DNA from: Lampropedia hyalina DSM 16112
GTDB lineage: Bacteria > Pseudomonadota > Gammaproteobacteria > Burkholderiales > Burkholderiaceae_C
Length of the DNA: 64,000 nt
Assembly: GCF_900129055.1 (NCBI RefSeq)
Contig: NZ_FQUZ01000001.1
Location: 62,001 to 126,000 of the forward strand
Direction of reading: 5' to 3'
Shown piece by piece: positions 9,612 to 18,808 of the stretch. The notes under the pieces are model-generated. The model ran no database searches, was not told the origin of the DNA, and saw only the letters and a program-made list of their open reading frames with translations. The first letter of the stretch is position 1, and each line of letters starts with the position of its first letter. A program made the translations under genes and the position numbers.

Positions 9612-9780
9612 ATTGTCTTTATTTACAAGCACTCGCCTGATTCATTTTTCAGTAGGAAAAAGAGGGGAAGAGAATGGCAATTATCACCGTACGCATCCAC
9701 GTGACATGCAAACCCAGGCTAACGAGTCAGCTCAGCCGATGGCGAATCCGTCTGCTGGAGCGAAGGATTAAAGCGTATTC

Positions 9781-10416
9781 TCATTTCCCTTGGACAATGT
9801 GGCTGACCACACCCTGTGGCGAGGCAAGTGCGCTACGAAGAAAGGCGGGATGGAGATTAAGGAAGGTCTGCAAAACCCATTGCGCCGCCCGCATCCCGCC
9901 ACTAGGCGCATCGCCGCGTTGGCTTTTGCGGTCAATAGCCCCGCTATTGACCGCAAAAGCCGCCTTGCGCTGCATCCCATTGGCGGGCGCGTGCTTACCG
10001 CAAGGGTTTTGCAGACCTTCCTTAACTCTCTCCAGTTCATCCAGTTGAAACCAGCGAAATTCAAGAGTTTTGTCGCTCTCGATGCCCTGGTGCGAGATGG
10101 TCTTGTTGCGCAGATGCGATTCGGGCCGAAGAGCTGAACGAAAGTACAGGCCGACTTCGTGTTGCAGCTTGCCGTTGTACTCAAAGAAATTCTCGACGAC
10201 GAAGAGAAGACCACCGCACTCAAGGTGTTCGCCAGTCTCTTCCAGCATTTCCCGCACAACGGTCGATGCGGCAGCCTCGCCTGGTTCGACTCGGCCACCA
10301 GGCAAAGCCCAGATTGGATCGCCCTCTAACCGGTGAAGCAGCGCATACCCGTTCTCGACGATCACTGCCGCCGCCCGAAGCTGGAATTTGTGATTGCCAA
10401 TGTCGAAACTGATCAT
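9781..10416 (-). CDS. NUDIX hydrolase carrying a 55-residue in-frame MITE insertion
   Basis: The Nudix box GGRVEPGEAAASTVVREMLEETGE-like segment is at about residues 40-63 (GX5EX7REUXEEXGU satisfied), so residues 1-131 form a normal NUDIX pyrophosphohydrolase domain. Residues 132-186 are translated entirely from family A repeat 9857-10025. The frame then resumes as NLHPAFLRSAL, the normal helix that closes such proteins. Removing the repeat and one TTAA copy restores DELERV-NLHPAFL without a frameshift. The insertion adds exactly 165 bp and no stop. Start ATG 10416 gives MISFDIGNHKF. Whether the enlarged protein folds is unknown; substrate specificity cannot be told. Confidence 0.85.
   Translation of the reverse strand: MISFDIGNHKFQLRAAAVIVENGYALLHRLEGDPIWALPGGRVEPGEAAASTVVREMLEETGEHLECGGLLFVVENFFEYNGKLQHEVGLYFRSALRPESHLRNKTISHQGIESDKTLEFRWFQLDELERVKEGLQNPCGKHAPANGMQRKAAFAVNSGAIDRKSQRGDAPSGGMRAAQWVLQTFLNLHPAFLRSALASPQGVVSHIVQGK
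9857..10025. repeat. MITE family A, copy 1 (inside NUDIX gene)
   Basis: A 169-bp element bounded by TTAAGGAAGGTCTGCAAAACC and its inverted complement, with TTAA at both ends as the likely target duplication. The centre is a perfect 19-bp hairpin (GGCTTTTGCGGTCAATAGC, 3-base loop). The outermost bases GGAAGGT resemble the terminal inverted repeat of IS5 (GGAAGGTGCGAA...), and TTAA fits the YTAR target of the IS5 subgroup. It encodes no transposase. It is inserted in frame in the NUDIX gene. Confidence 0.85.
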
Positions 10417-10537
10417 GAGCTTTAACGAACAAGGCAAGCCGCCCGCAGAATGCGATTCGGCTTGAGCACTGGATTAGACCCAGCGCACGAAAAAGAACAT
10501 GGCCGTACAGGCCACAAACTAAAAAAACAAAAACTGC

Positions 10538-10699
10538 CAGGGCGAATGCCGCTTACTTAACGCCGTCATTCCGGCGAAGGTCGGAATCCAGTGACGACGT
10601 TGAGAAAAAACACGTTCGTTTCTCTTGGCTTGCTTTGTCACTGGATTCCGGGTCAAGCCCGGAATGACGGGAAACAGGCTTAAGTAAGTGCCATTCCTG
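10538..10699. repeat. MITE family C
   Basis: The ends CAGGGCGAATGCCGCTTACT and CAGGAATGGCACTTACTTAA (read inward) form imperfect inverted repeats. The core from about 10562 to 10671 is a long inverted repeat of the GTCATTCC...GGAATGAC type, which also forms the centre of family B elements here. It thus looks like the same core carried by different ends. No coding capacity. Confidence 0.65.
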
Positions 10700-10868
10700 C
10701 TAGGGAAGGTCTGCAAAACTCTTGCGGTAAGCCCGCGCCCGCCAGTGGGATGCAGCGCAAGGCGGATTTTGCGGTCAATAGCGGAGCTATTGACCGCAAA
10801 AGCCAACGCGGCGATGCGCCCAGTGGCGGGATGCGGGCGGCGCAACGGGTTTTGCAGACCTTCCCTAG
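10700..10868. repeat. MITE family A, copy 2
   Basis: Same element as 9857-10025 in opposite orientation, with about 95% visible agreement. It is bounded by CTAGGGAAGGTCTGCAAAA and its complement, with CTAG at both ends as the apparent target duplication. The central hairpin around TTGCGGTCAATAGC is intact. Confidence 0.85.
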
Positions 10869-11026
10869 GGCGTGTCATCAATTCTGAACTGCTGCATCTC
10901 TTGATAGATTTGCATCTTTCTCTCGTGCATTGCTGTCATATCAGCCGTAAGCTCCATAAGCTTCTCATGGTCACTTCCACCGCCTTGCATATACGTAAGC
11001 AAGGTTTTGATCGGGAAGCGCGTCAA
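10865..11026 (-). pseudogene. Orphan coding-like fragment ending in the MITE
   Basis: A 53-codon open segment reads as plausible helical protein (MELTADMTAMHERKMQIYQE near the end) and stops at a TAG formed by the CCCTAG end of the family A repeat. The helix-rich tail is reminiscent of the C-terminal dimerisation coil of MerR-type regulators, but the similarity is weak. It has no convincing start codon, so it is probably the remnant of a gene truncated by the repeat. Confidence 0.3.
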
Positions 11027-11108
11027 AAGAGATTGGCAACCCGAATTTCAGACCACCTGAAATCTTACGGATGGAGCAACAGCGATAGCCATTCACCCCG
11101 TAGCACAC

Positions 11109-12071
11109 TCACACCCATTCCCGCCGCACCAGAAACCTTTCTGTCAATTCCGCTTCGGGGCTGCCGGGGGGCCATTCGCGCTGGTAGGCCCAGGTGGCGT
11201 GGGGGGGCATGGAGAGCAGGATGCTTTCGGTGCGGCCACCACTTTGCAGGCCAAAGTGGGTGCCCCGGTCGAATACGAGGTTGAATTCCACATAGCGGCC
11301 CCGGCGGTATTGCTGGAATTGCTGTTCGCGTTCACCCCAGGGGGTGGTTTGTCGGCGTTCAACGATGGGCAGATAGGCGTTGAGAAAATGCTCACCCACC
11401 GATTGGGTCAGGGCGAAGCCGCCGTCAAAACCCAGTTCGGAAAGGTCGTCGTAGAAAATGCCGCCGATGCCGCGCTGTTCGTTGCGGTGTTTCAGGAAGA
11501 AGTATTCGTCGCACCACTGTTTGAAGCGCGGGTATTTGTCGTCGCCAAAGGGCTGGACGCTGGCGCGGCAGATTTCGTGAAAATGCACGGCATCTTCTTC
11601 AAAGGCGTAATAGGGGGTCAAGTCCATGCCGCCACCAAACCAGACGACGGCGGGGCCGCTGACGGGCAGGGCCACGAACATGCGCACGTTCATGTGGACG
11701 GTGGGCACATAGGGGTTGCGGGGGTGGAACACCAGCGATACACCCAGGGCCTCGAAGGCAGCTCCCGCCAGTTCCGGGCGGTTCTGCGTGGCAGAGGGCG
11801 GCAGGGCCTGTCCGCGCACATGCGAGAAGCCGCATCCGGCACGCTCGAATACTGCGCCACCTTCGATGATGCAGGTGATGCCGTCGCCTTGCAGCGGGGA
11901 ATCCGGCTCCTTGTGCCATGCTTCGCGCACCGTGCTGGCCGCGAAGGTGGCTTCGGTCTGCGCGTCTTCCACGCTTTGCAGGGCCGCCATGATGCGCTGC
12001 TGCAAGCCTTGCAGGTAGGTGCGCACGGCCTGTACCTGGGGCGGGGTGACGGTCACGGCGGCGGCGGTCAT
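11109..12071 (-). CDS. hemF: Oxygen-dependent coproporphyrinogen III oxidase
   Basis: HemF converts coproporphyrinogen III to protoporphyrinogen IX with molecular oxygen in haem synthesis. The 320-residue protein has the family's signature segments: NVRMFV near residue 128, [12 protein letters not shown] near 144-155, [20 protein letters not shown], and [16 protein letters not shown] near the C-terminal third. It starts 5 bp after the purD stop and so is probably co-transcribed with purD, a pairing usual in related Burkholderiales. Confidence 0.96.
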   Translation of the reverse strand: MTAAAVTVTPPQVQAVRTYLQGLQQRIMAALQSVEDAQTEATFAASTVREAWHKEPDSPLQGDGITCIIEGGAVFERAGCGFSHVRGQALPPSATQNRPELAGAAFEALGVSLVFHPRNPYVPTVHMNVRMFVALPVSGPAVVWFGGGMDLTPYYAFEEDAVHFHEICRASVQPFGDDKYPRFKQWCDEYFFLKHRNEQRGIGGIFYDDLSELGFDGGFALTQSVGEHFLNAYLPIVERRQTTPWGEREQQFQQYRRGRYVEFNLVFDRGTHFGLQSGGRTESILLSMPPHATWAYQREWPPGSPEAELTERFLVRREWV

Positions 12072-12076
12072 GGCGT

Positions 12077-13375
12077 TTACCTTTCGTTCTGGATGGCGCG
12101 ATAGCCGATGTCCTTGCGGTACTGCGCACCGTCAAAGTGGATGGGGGCGACAGCGGCATAGGCTTTTTGCTGTGCCTGCGCGACGCTGTCGCCCAGTGCG
12201 GTGACGCACAGCACACGCCCACCGCTGGTGCGAATCTGGCCGTCTGCGTCCTGCACGGTGCCGGCGTGGAACACCATCACGTCGCCATCGGCGGCGGCAT
12301 CGGCTGGCAGGCCGTCGATGGCATCGCCCTTGCGCGGGGCTTCGGGGTAGCCGTGGGCGGCAATGACCACGCCGAGCGCGACGCGGGCATCCCATTGCAG
12401 TTGCACGCCATCGAGCCGTCCTTCGGTGGCGGCATCGAGCACGTCGAACAGGTCGCTTTGCAGCCGCATCAGGATGGGCTGGGTTTCGGGGTCGCCCATG
12501 CGGCAGTTGAATTCAAGGGTGCGGGGCTGGCCCTGGCTGTCGATCATCAGCCCCGCGTAAAGGAAGCCGGTGAATTCGATGCCGTCGCTTTCCATGCCGC
12601 GAATGGTGGGCAGGATGATGTCGCGCAGGGCTTTTTCGTGGATGTCGGGGGTGACGACGGGTGCGGGCGAGTACGCGCCCATGCCGCCAGTGTTGGGGCC
12701 TTGGTCGGCATCGAGCAGGCGTTTGTGATCCTGGCTGGTGGCCAGTGCCAACACGTTCTTGCCGTCCGAAAGGACGATGAAGCTGGCTTCCTCGCCCGCC
12801 AGAAATTCCTCAATGACGACCCGCGCTTCGCCCGCGTTGTGCACGGCTCCATAGCGGTTGTCCAGCAGCATGTCGTCCACGGCCTGGTAGGCTTGCTCCA
12901 CGGTTTCGGCAACAACCACGCCCTTGCCAGCAGCCAGCCCGTCGGCCTTGACGACGATGGGCGCGCCCAGCCGGTCGATGAAGGCCTTGGCGGCCACGGG
13001 GTCGGTGAAGGTCTCGAAGGCGGCGGTGGGAATGCCGTGCCGCTGCATGAAGGCCTTGGAGAAGGCCTTGGAGCTTTCCAGTTGCGCAGCTGCCTGGGTG
13101 GGGCCGAAGATTTTCAGGCCGTGGGCACGGAATTCGTCCACCACGCCAGCGGCCAGCGGGGCTTCGGGGCCGACGACGGTGAGGGCAATGCCCTGCTGCT
13201 GCGCCCATTGGCGCAACTCGCGCACGTCGGTGATGGGCACGTTGGTCAATTGTGGGTTGCGGGCCGTGCCACCGTTGCCGGGGGCCACAAACACCTGGGA
13301 GACCTTGGGGGACTGGGACAGCTTCCAGGCCAGCGCGTGTTCGCGGCCACCGCCGCCAATGACAAGGGTTTTCAT
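12077..13375 (-). CDS. purD: Phosphoribosylamine-glycine ligase
   Basis: PurD joins phosphoribosylamine and glycine with ATP, the second step of purine synthesis. The 432-residue ATP-grasp protein starts with [19 protein letters not shown]. It has the [10 protein letters not shown] loop near residue 145, the conserved [13 protein letters not shown] segment near 235-250 and [12 protein letters not shown] near 290, all intact. It lies between a YebC-family gene upstream and hemF downstream on the same strand. Confidence 0.97.
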   Translation of the reverse strand: MKTLVIGGGGREHALAWKLSQSPKVSQVFVAPGNGGTARNPQLTNVPITDVRELRQWAQQQGIALTVVGPEAPLAAGVVDEFRAHGLKIFGPTQAAAQLESSKAFSKAFMQRHGIPTAAFETFTDPVAAKAFIDRLGAPIVVKADGLAAGKGVVVAETVEQAYQAVDDMLLDNRYGAVHNAGEARVVIEEFLAGEEASFIVLSDGKNVLALATSQDHKRLLDADQGPNTGGMGAYSPAPVVTPDIHEKALRDIILPTIRGMESDGIEFTGFLYAGLMIDSQGQPRTLEFNCRMGDPETQPILMRLQSDLFDVLDAATEGRLDGVQLQWDARVALGVVIAAHGYPEAPRKGDAIDGLPADAAADGDVMVFHAGTVQDADGQIRTSGGRVLCVTALGDSVAQAQQKAYAAVAPIHFDGAQYRKDIGYRAIQNER

Positions 13376-13444
13376 AGCAAGAACAGAATATGGGTATCGG
13401 AAAAACGAAAAGGCAGACCTGCCGCCCAGCAGCTTACCAGCGGC

Positions 13445-14164
13445 TCACAGCTCGGCGTTGTGGAATACATCCTGCACGTCGTCGAGGTCTTCGATCACGT
13501 CCAGCAGCTTCTGCATTTTCTCGGCATCTTCGCCTTCGAGGGCGATGGTGTTGTCGGCGCGCATGGTGACTTCGGCCACTTCGGCGACCAGTCCGGCGGC
13601 CTGCAAGGCGGCTTGCACGACCTCGAATTCCGTCGGCTCGGTCAGCACCTCGATGGCCCCTTCGTCGTCGGTGATGACATCGTTCGCACCGGCTTCGAGG
13701 GCGACTTCCATCACCTTGTCTTCATCGGTGCCGGGGGCGAAAATGAACTGCCCCACGCGCTGGAACTGGAAGGCCACAGAGCCTTCCGTGCCCATGTTGC
13801 CGCCGTACTTGCTGAAGGCGTGGCGCACTTCGGCCACGGTGCGCTGGCGGTTGTCGGTCATGGTCTCAACAATGATGGCCGCGCCGCCGATGCCATAGCC
13901 TTCGTAGCGGATTTCCTCGTAGGTCACGCCTTCGAGGTTGCCGGTGGCCTTGTCGATGTTGCGCTTGATGTTGTCGGCAGGCATGTTGGCGGCCTTGGCC
14001 TTGTCGATGGCCAGGCGCAGGCGCGGATTGGCCGCCGGATCGCCGCCACCGGCGCGGGCAGCCACGATAATCTCACGGATGAGGCGTGTCCAGATGCGCC
14101 CTCTTTTCTCGTCCTGCCGCCCCTTGCGGTGCTGAATGTTTGCCCACTTGCTATGACCTGCCAT
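13445..14164 (-). CDS. YebC/PmpR family protein
   Basis: The 239-residue protein starts [22 protein letters not shown] and has the acidic middle domain typical of the family, with [16 protein letters not shown]. Members act as DNA-binding regulators, and some as ribosome-associated factors that relieve stalling at polyproline; which role applies here cannot be read from the sequence. The gene precedes purD by 69 bp and diverges from hsdM. Confidence 0.93.
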   Translation of the reverse strand: MAGHSKWANIQHRKGRQDEKRGRIWTRLIREIIVAARAGGGDPAANPRLRLAIDKAKAANMPADNIKRNIDKATGNLEGVTYEEIRYEGYGIGGAAIIVETMTDNRQRTVAEVRHAFSKYGGNMGTEGSVAFQFQRVGQFIFAPGTDEDKVMEVALEAGANDVITDDEGAIEVLTEPTEFEVVQAALQAAGLVAEVAEVTMRADNTIALEGEDAEKMQKLLDVIEDLDDVQDVFHNAEL

Positions 14165-14296
14165 GATGCTGTCCAGTCCTTGAACCTGTGCGTTGATCGT
14201 TGAAACAAGCCTGTTATTTTATGGCAAGGCCGTACCTGCCCGAACACACGCCCTGGAACTGCTGCACCGATAAAGCCCGAACCCTCCCAACCTGGC

Positions 14297-16027
14297 ATGA
14301 AACCCATCACCCAACAATTCTTCACTGATCTGGAAAAAAAGCTCTGGACCGCCGCCGACAAACTGCGCTCCAACCTCGATGCCGCCGTGTACAAGCACAT
14401 CGTGCTCGGGCTGATTTTCCTCAAATATGTGTCCGATGCCTTCGAAGAACGGCAGCGCGAACTGCGCGAACAGTTCACCCACCCGGAACATGACTACACC
14501 ATGGACCCAGACCAATACGGCGGCGCGGGTACGCAGGAATACGAAGAAAACATTGCCGCCGAGCTGGAAGTGCGCGACTACTACACCGAGAAGAACGTGT
14601 TCTGGGTGCCTGTGGAAGCCCGTTGGCAGACCCTGCGCGATTGCGCGCAACTTCCGCCCAAAGCACCACTGCCCTGGAACAAGCCGGGCAAGGACGAGCC
14701 GGAGGAAATGCGCTCGGTCGGCTGGCTGATCGACAACGCCATGGAAGCCATCGAGCGCGAGAACGCCCGCCTGAAGAACGTGCTCAACAAAGACTTCGCC
14801 CGCGTGCAGCTCGACTCCAGCAAACTGGCTGGGCTGATTGGCCACTTCTCGGATACCGACTTCGCTTCCCGTGAATACAAGGGCCAGCCGCTGGACCTGA
14901 AATCCAAGGACATCCTCGGTCACGTTTACGAATACTTCCTTGGCCAGTTCGCCCTGGCCGAAGGCAAGAAGGGCGGCCAATACTACACGCCCAAAGCCAT
15001 CGTCACCCTGATCGTGGAAATGCTCCAGCCCTTCAAGGGCCGCGTATATGACCCGGCCATGGGCTCCGGCGGCTTCTTCGTGCAGAGCGAGGAATTCGTC
15101 GAACGCCATGCCGGGCAGATCAAGAACGGCAAAAACGGCAAGCGCGACATCAGCGTCTACGGGCAGGAGAGCAACCCCACCACCTGGCGGCTGGCCGCCA
15201 TGAACATGGCCATTCGCGGTATCGATTTCAACTTCGGCAGCGGCCACGCCGATACTTTGCTGAACGACCTGCACCCCGACTTGCGCGCCGACTTCGTCAT
15301 GGCCAACCCACCCTTCAACATGAAGGAATGGTGGAATGAAAAACTTAGCCAAGACCCGCGCTGGATTGTCGGCACGCCACCACAGGGCAATGCCAACTTT
15401 GCCTGGTTACAGCACATGTTGCACCACTTGGCCCCCACCGGCAGCATGGCACTGCTGCTGGCCAATGGTTCCATGAGTTCCAACACCAACAACGAAGGCG
15501 AAATCCGCAAACGGCTGGTGGAAGACGATTATGTGGAGTGCATGGTTGCACTACCCGGCCAGTTGTTCACCAACACCCAGATTCCCGCCTGCATCTGGTT
15601 CCTGACCCGCGACAAATGCAACGGCTTTGCGCTGAACAAGAAGAAACGCGACCGGCGCGGCGAGTTCCTGTTCATCGACGCGCGTCAGATGGGCTACATG
15701 AAAGATCGCGTGCTGCGCGATTTCACCGCCAACGACATCCAGAAAATCGCCGACACCTTCCATGCTTGGCAGCAGGGCGAGGGGTATGAGGATATACCCG
15801 GCTTCTGCCATTGCGCCAAGCTGGACGAAATCCGCAAGCATGAGCATGTACTCACACCGGGGCGTTATGTCGGCGCGGCGGAGCAGGAAGATGACGGCGA
15901 ACCCTTTTCAGAGAAAATGCAGCGGCTCACAAAGCAACTGGCCGATCAGTTCGCGCAGAGTGCCAAGCTGGAAGCGGAGATCAGAAAGAACCTTGTGGGG
16001 TTGGGGCATGAGGTGACATTGCCATGA
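14297..16027 (+). CDS. hsdM: Type I restriction-modification methyltransferase subunit
   Basis: The 576-residue protein has the HsdM N-terminal helical domain (about 1-150) and an N6-adenine methyltransferase domain. That domain holds motif [11 protein letters not shown] at about residues 252-261 and motif IV NPPFN at about 336-340. With HsdS it methylates adenines in the recognition sequence. The last 35 residues, beginning [11 protein letters not shown], recur as degraded copies at 17913 and 18801. The stop codon overlaps the next gene's start as ATGA. It is the first gene of an expanded hsd operon diverging from the YebC-family gene. Confidence 0.96.
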   Translation: MKPITQQFFTDLEKKLWTAADKLRSNLDAAVYKHIVLGLIFLKYVSDAFEERQRELREQFTHPEHDYTMDPDQYGGAGTQEYEENIAAELEVRDYYTEKNVFWVPVEARWQTLRDCAQLPPKAPLPWNKPGKDEPEEMRSVGWLIDNAMEAIERENARLKNVLNKDFARVQLDSSKLAGLIGHFSDTDFASREYKGQPLDLKSKDILGHVYEYFLGQFALAEGKKGGQYYTPKAIVTLIVEMLQPFKGRVYDPAMGSGGFFVQSEEFVERHAGQIKNGKNGKRDISVYGQESNPTTWRLAAMNMAIRGIDFNFGSGHADTLLNDLHPDLRADFVMANPPFNMKEWWNEKLSQDPRWIVGTPPQGNANFAWLQHMLHHLAPTGSMALLLANGSMSSNTNNEGEIRKRLVEDDYVECMVALPGQLFTNTQIPACIWFLTRDKCNGFALNKKKRDRRGEFLFIDARQMGYMKDRVLRDFTANDIQKIADTFHAWQQGEGYEDIPGFCHCAKLDEIRKHEHVLTPGRYVGAAEQEDDGEPFSEKMQRLTKQLADQFAQSAKLEAEIRKNLVGLGHEVTLP

Positions 16028-17916
16028 CTGCACTGGAACTGCTGGAACGCCTCAATCTGCTTGATGAAAACGAGCGCATCGAAGCCAAATCCGCCAGCGA
16101 GGTCGGTAAATCCCTGCTGGAAACGGTCTGTGCTTTCGCCAATGAACCTGGTCTGGGTGGCGGCTGGCTGCTGCTGGGCGTAGCACGCGAAGAGCTTTCC
16201 TTGTTCCCCGCCTATGAGGTGCAAGGCATCGAACAGCCCGACAAAATCAGTGCCGATCTGGCCAGCCAGGCTACCAGCGTGTTCAATCGCCCCCTGCGGC
16301 TGGAAATCCAGACCGAATCCCTCAACGATCAGGCCGTCATCGCAGTGTTTGTGCCTGAAGCTGCGCCACAGGACAAACCGATTTTTCTGAAAGCGCAAGG
16401 TCTGCCACGTGGAGCCTTCCGGCGCATTGGCAGCACCGACCAACGCTGCACCGAAGACGATTTGCTGTTGCTCTATCAAGGCCGACAGACGGAAAGTTTT
16501 GATGCGGGGCTGCTGCCCGATGGCACGCTGGATGATTTTTCACCGGAAGCCATCGAGGACTACCGCCAGTCCCGTCGCGAAGCCAACCCCGATGCCGAAG
16601 AACTGCGCTGGAACGATCATGATCTGTTACAGGCACTGGGTGCTATCCGTCTGAACGAAAAAGGCCAGTGGCAGCCCACCGTCGCGGGCCTGCTGCTGTT
16701 TGGCAAACCTGTCGCGCTGCGTCGCAGCTTTCCCATGACACGGGTGGACTACATCCGCGTGCCGGGCCGTGAATGGGTGCCAGACCCTGAGCGCCGCTTC
16801 GACAGCATCGAACTGCGCGACCCCTTGTTTCGCCTCATTCGCCGGGTGCAGGCCGCCATTCTGGACGACTTGCCCAAATCCTTCGGTCTGACAGAAGGAG
16901 ACTTGCAGCGACAGGACAGCCCGGTGGTGCCGCAGCGCGTCATCCGTGAAGCCGTGGTCAACGCCCTGATGCACCGCAGTTACCGCAGCCATGCGCCGGT
17001 ACAAATTATTCGCTACAGCAACCGGCTGGAAATACGCAATCCCGGCTTTTCTCTCAAATCCCCCGAGCACCTGGGCGAGCCTGGTTCCCTGCCGCGCAAC
17101 CCCAAGTTGGCCGCCGCTCTGTACGACACCCGCTTTGCCGAAACCAAGGGCAGCGGCGTGCGCGTCATGCGGGAAATGTGCGAACAGGCCGGGTTGGCCC
17201 CACCGCTGTTCGAGTCCGACCGCAGCAACGACAGCTTCGTCATTCGCCTCTTCTTCCACCACTTTCTGGGGGCGCAAGACTTGGCATGGCTGGGCCAGTT
17301 CAAAGCCCTGCAACTCACCGAAGCCGAAGCCCGTGCATTGGTGGTAGCGCGCGAAGCTGGCGCTCTCGACAACGCCACCTGGCGTGAAATCAACCGGGTG
17401 GACACCCTCACTGCCAGCCACGGCCTGAAAAAACTGCGCGATGCCGGCCTGCTCCAGCAAAACGGCAAAGGCTCCGCCACCTGGTATCAGCCCACCGCCC
17501 TGATGATGGGGCAGGACAGCAACCCCGACACCTTATCCAGTAACCCCGACACCTTATCCAGTAACCCCGACACCTTATCCAGTAACCCGCCGGGCTTATC
17601 CAGTAACCCGGATTCCGCCAGTGAATTGGCAAGGCGCGCGCTGCTCAATGAGTTACAAGGGGAGTTGGCGGCCCGGATTGGCAGCCTTGGAAAACGCGGC
17701 ACGCCCGAAGACATACAGGAAGTGGTGGTAGCCCTGTGCCGGTATCGAAGCTATCGGGCCGAGGAGCTGGCCCAACTGTTGGCCCGCAATATTGAAACCG
17801 TGCGCCAAAGCTACCTGCGGCCCCTGCTGCGCGATGGCCGCATCCGCATGACCCGGCCGGAAAAACCCAACGACCCGGAGCAGGCCTATCGGACGGTGCA
17901 AGGAGGGGAAGCATGA
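16024..17916 (+). CDS. AlbA_2 (Schlafen AAA_4)-type ATP-binding protein, R-M linked, no. 1
   Basis: The 630-residue protein has an N-terminal AlbA_2/divergent AAA_4 domain (about 10-130, with [10 protein letters not shown] and GGGWLLLGV). A GHKL-like ATPase segment follows, with N box [13 protein letters not shown] near 308-320, [10 protein letters not shown] near 335 and [10 protein letters not shown] near 375. A winged-helix region comes next, then a repeat linker of SSNPDTL units (about 500-530) and a further C-terminal helical domain. Such proteins are frequent R-linked ORFs in type I loci; their function is unsettled, with regulatory or defensive roles proposed. It overlaps hsdM and the mini-ORF at 17913 by 4 bp each, indicating coupling. 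Confidence 0.85.
   Translation: MTALELLERLNLLDENERIEAKSASEVGKSLLETVCAFANEPGLGGGWLLLGVAREELSLFPAYEVQGIEQPDKISADLASQATSVFNRPLRLEIQTESLNDQAVIAVFVPEAAPQDKPIFLKAQGLPRGAFRRIGSTDQRCTEDDLLLLYQGRQTESFDAGLLPDGTLDDFSPEAIEDYRQSRREANPDAEELRWNDHDLLQALGAIRLNEKGQWQPTVAGLLLFGKPVALRRSFPMTRVDYIRVPGREWVPDPERRFDSIELRDPLFRLIRRVQAAILDDLPKSFGLTEGDLQRQDSPVVPQRVIREAVVNALMHRSYRSHAPVQIIRYSNRLEIRNPGFSLKSPEHLGEPGSLPRNPKLAAALYDTRFAETKGSGVRVMREMCEQAGLAPPLFESDRSNDSFVIRLFFHHFLGAQDLAWLGQFKALQLTEAEARALVVAREAGALDNATWREINRVDTLTASHGLKKLRDAGLLQQNGKGSATWYQPTALMMGQDSNPDTLSSNPDTLSSNPDTLSSNPPGLSSNPDSASELARRALLNELQGELAARIGSLGKRGTPEDIQEVVVALCRYRSYRAEELAQLLARNIETVRQSYLRPLLRDGRIRMTRPEKPNDPEQAYRTVQGGEA
17521..17604 (+). repeat. 21-bp tandem repeats inside the first AlbA_2 gene
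   Basis: Three perfect copies of a 21-bp unit (AACCCCGACACCTTATCCAG plus T) are followed by one degenerate copy and a partial copy beginning at 17605. Each unit encodes NPDTLSS. The unit length is a multiple of three, so copy-number change would alter the linker between the ATPase and C-terminal domains without shifting the frame. Confidence 0.95.
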
Positions 17917-18035
17917 AGATTGCGATGAAACAGAAGCAGCGGCTCACAAAGCAACTGGCGGAACAGTTTACGGAAAGTGCCAAGCTGGAAACGGAAATCA
18001 AGAAGAATCTGGCGGGGTTGGGGTATGGGGTCTAA
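17913..18035 (+). CDS. Mini-ORF, duplicated hsdM 3' end (40 aa)
   Basis: The 40-codon frame contains [20 protein letters not shown] and IKKNLAGLGYG, which align almost residue for residue with the end of HsdM ([31 protein letters not shown]). At DNA level the first 23 bases are identical and the rest is about 80% alike. The ATG overlaps the preceding gene's stop as ATGA. The frame is followed by AAGGAG and the hepT start 17 bp later. It is most likely a remnant left by a recombination event at the hsdM 3' end; whether the peptide has a function is unknown. It may keep ribosomes flowing to downstream genes. Confidence 0.75.
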   Translation: MKIAMKQKQRLTKQLAEQFTESAKLETEIKKNLAGLGYGV

Positions 18036-18051
18036 TCAAGGAGTACGCACC

Positions 18052-18483
18052 ATGTCATTGAATGTTGAACATCTGCGGCGCACGGCTGACACCCTGCAAG
18101 AGGCCATTACCCGACTGGCTGCTGTGGCGTCCGAGCAAGATACGCTCTACGACCTGTTTCGCAATGCTGCCGTCAAGAGCTTTGAACTTTCGCTGGAAAC
18201 TACCGGGAAACTGTTGCGCAAGGCACTGAAACTCTACGGCGGCAGCCCGCGCGAAGTGGACAGACTGGTATTCAAGGACTTGTTTCGCCATGCCAGCAAA
18301 CATGGTTTGCTGGATGAAGCCGCCGTGGAACGCTGGTTTGCCTACCGCGCCAATCGCAACACGACGGCGCACGATTATGGCGTGGGCTTTGCCAATGAAA
18401 CGCTGAAAATTCTGCCAGCCTATTTGCAGGATGTGCGAGCACTGGCCGACGCGCTTCAGGAGCTGTTCGATGCACAGTCGTGA
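18052..18483 (+). CDS. hepT: HepT-like HEPN toxin of a HepT-MntA module
   Basis: The 143-residue all-helical protein belongs to the HI0074/HEPN family. The catalytic RNase motif RX4HXY is present as R102-NTTA-H107-D-Y109. In characterised systems HepT is an RNA-cleaving toxin neutralised by the adjacent nucleotidyltransferase, which AMPylates the motif tyrosine. AAGGAG lies about 8 bases upstream of the ATG. It overlaps mntA by 14 bp and lies inside the hsd operon between hsdM and hsdS, suggesting an addiction or alarm role linked to restriction; that link is inference. Confidence 0.88.
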   Translation: MSLNVEHLRRTADTLQEAITRLAAVASEQDTLYDLFRNAAVKSFELSLETTGKLLRKALKLYGGSPREVDRLVFKDLFRHASKHGLLDEAAVERWFAYRANRNTTAHDYGVGFANETLKILPAYLQDVRALADALQELFDAQS

Positions 18484-18808
18484 TATTGGCCGATTGCAGA
18501 TGAAGCCACGGCATCTGGCCATGCTGCAAGCCTTGCTGGCCCAGCAAGCCTCACAAGCACAAGTTTGGGCATATGGCAGCCGTGTCAGCGGCAACGCGCA
18601 TGAAGGCAGTGATTTGGACATCGTATTGCGTAACCCCTCCAACCTGAAAGCCGAAGTGCCGAACTGGATGGAGGTGCAAGAGGCCATTCAGGAAAGTGAC
18701 TTGCCCATGCTGGTGGATGTGCATGACTGGGCGCATTTGCCAAGCGATTTTCGGCGCAATATCGAGCGTAACTATGTAGAAATACAGGTGGGGGCAGTTG
18801 ATGAATAA
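18470..18808 (+). CDS. mntA: MntA-like minimal nucleotidyltransferase antitoxin
   Basis: The 112-residue protein has the nucleotidyltransferase signature GS(36-37)...SD(48)LD(50) within GSRVSGNAHEGSDLDIV. Both metal-binding aspartates are present, as in MNT antitoxins that AMPylate HepT. A third acidic residue in MLVDVHDW is also in the expected place. The start ATG 18470 lies within the end of hepT, typical of the coupled toxin-antitoxin pair. Its own 3' end overlaps the next mini-ORF start by 8 bp. Confidence 0.88.
   Translation: MHSRDIGRLQMKPRHLAMLQALLAQQASQAQVWAYGSRVSGNAHEGSDLDIVLRNPSNLKAEVPNWMEVQEAIQESDLPMLVDVHDWAHLPSDFRRNIERNYVEIQVGAVDE

Larger units (their letters stand above)
10417..11108. 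other. Gene-poor region with nested short mobile repeats
   Basis: Between the NUDIX gene and hemF no complete gene is supported. The stretch holds a family C element (10538-10699), a family A element directly abutting it (10700-10868) and a short open fragment on the minus strand (10865-11026). The remaining sequence 10417-10537 and 11027-11108 shows no recognisable feature. Confidence 0.7.

Noticed and set aside
10688-11284. A 198-codon open frame on the plus strand through family A copy 2 into hemF
   Set aside because: It consists of repeat sequence followed by antisense of hemF and has no recognisable protein character.
17521-17619. Regular direct repeats that could suggest a small CRISPR array
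   Set aside because: The units are contiguous without spacers, are a multiple of three and are read as protein inside an intact gene.
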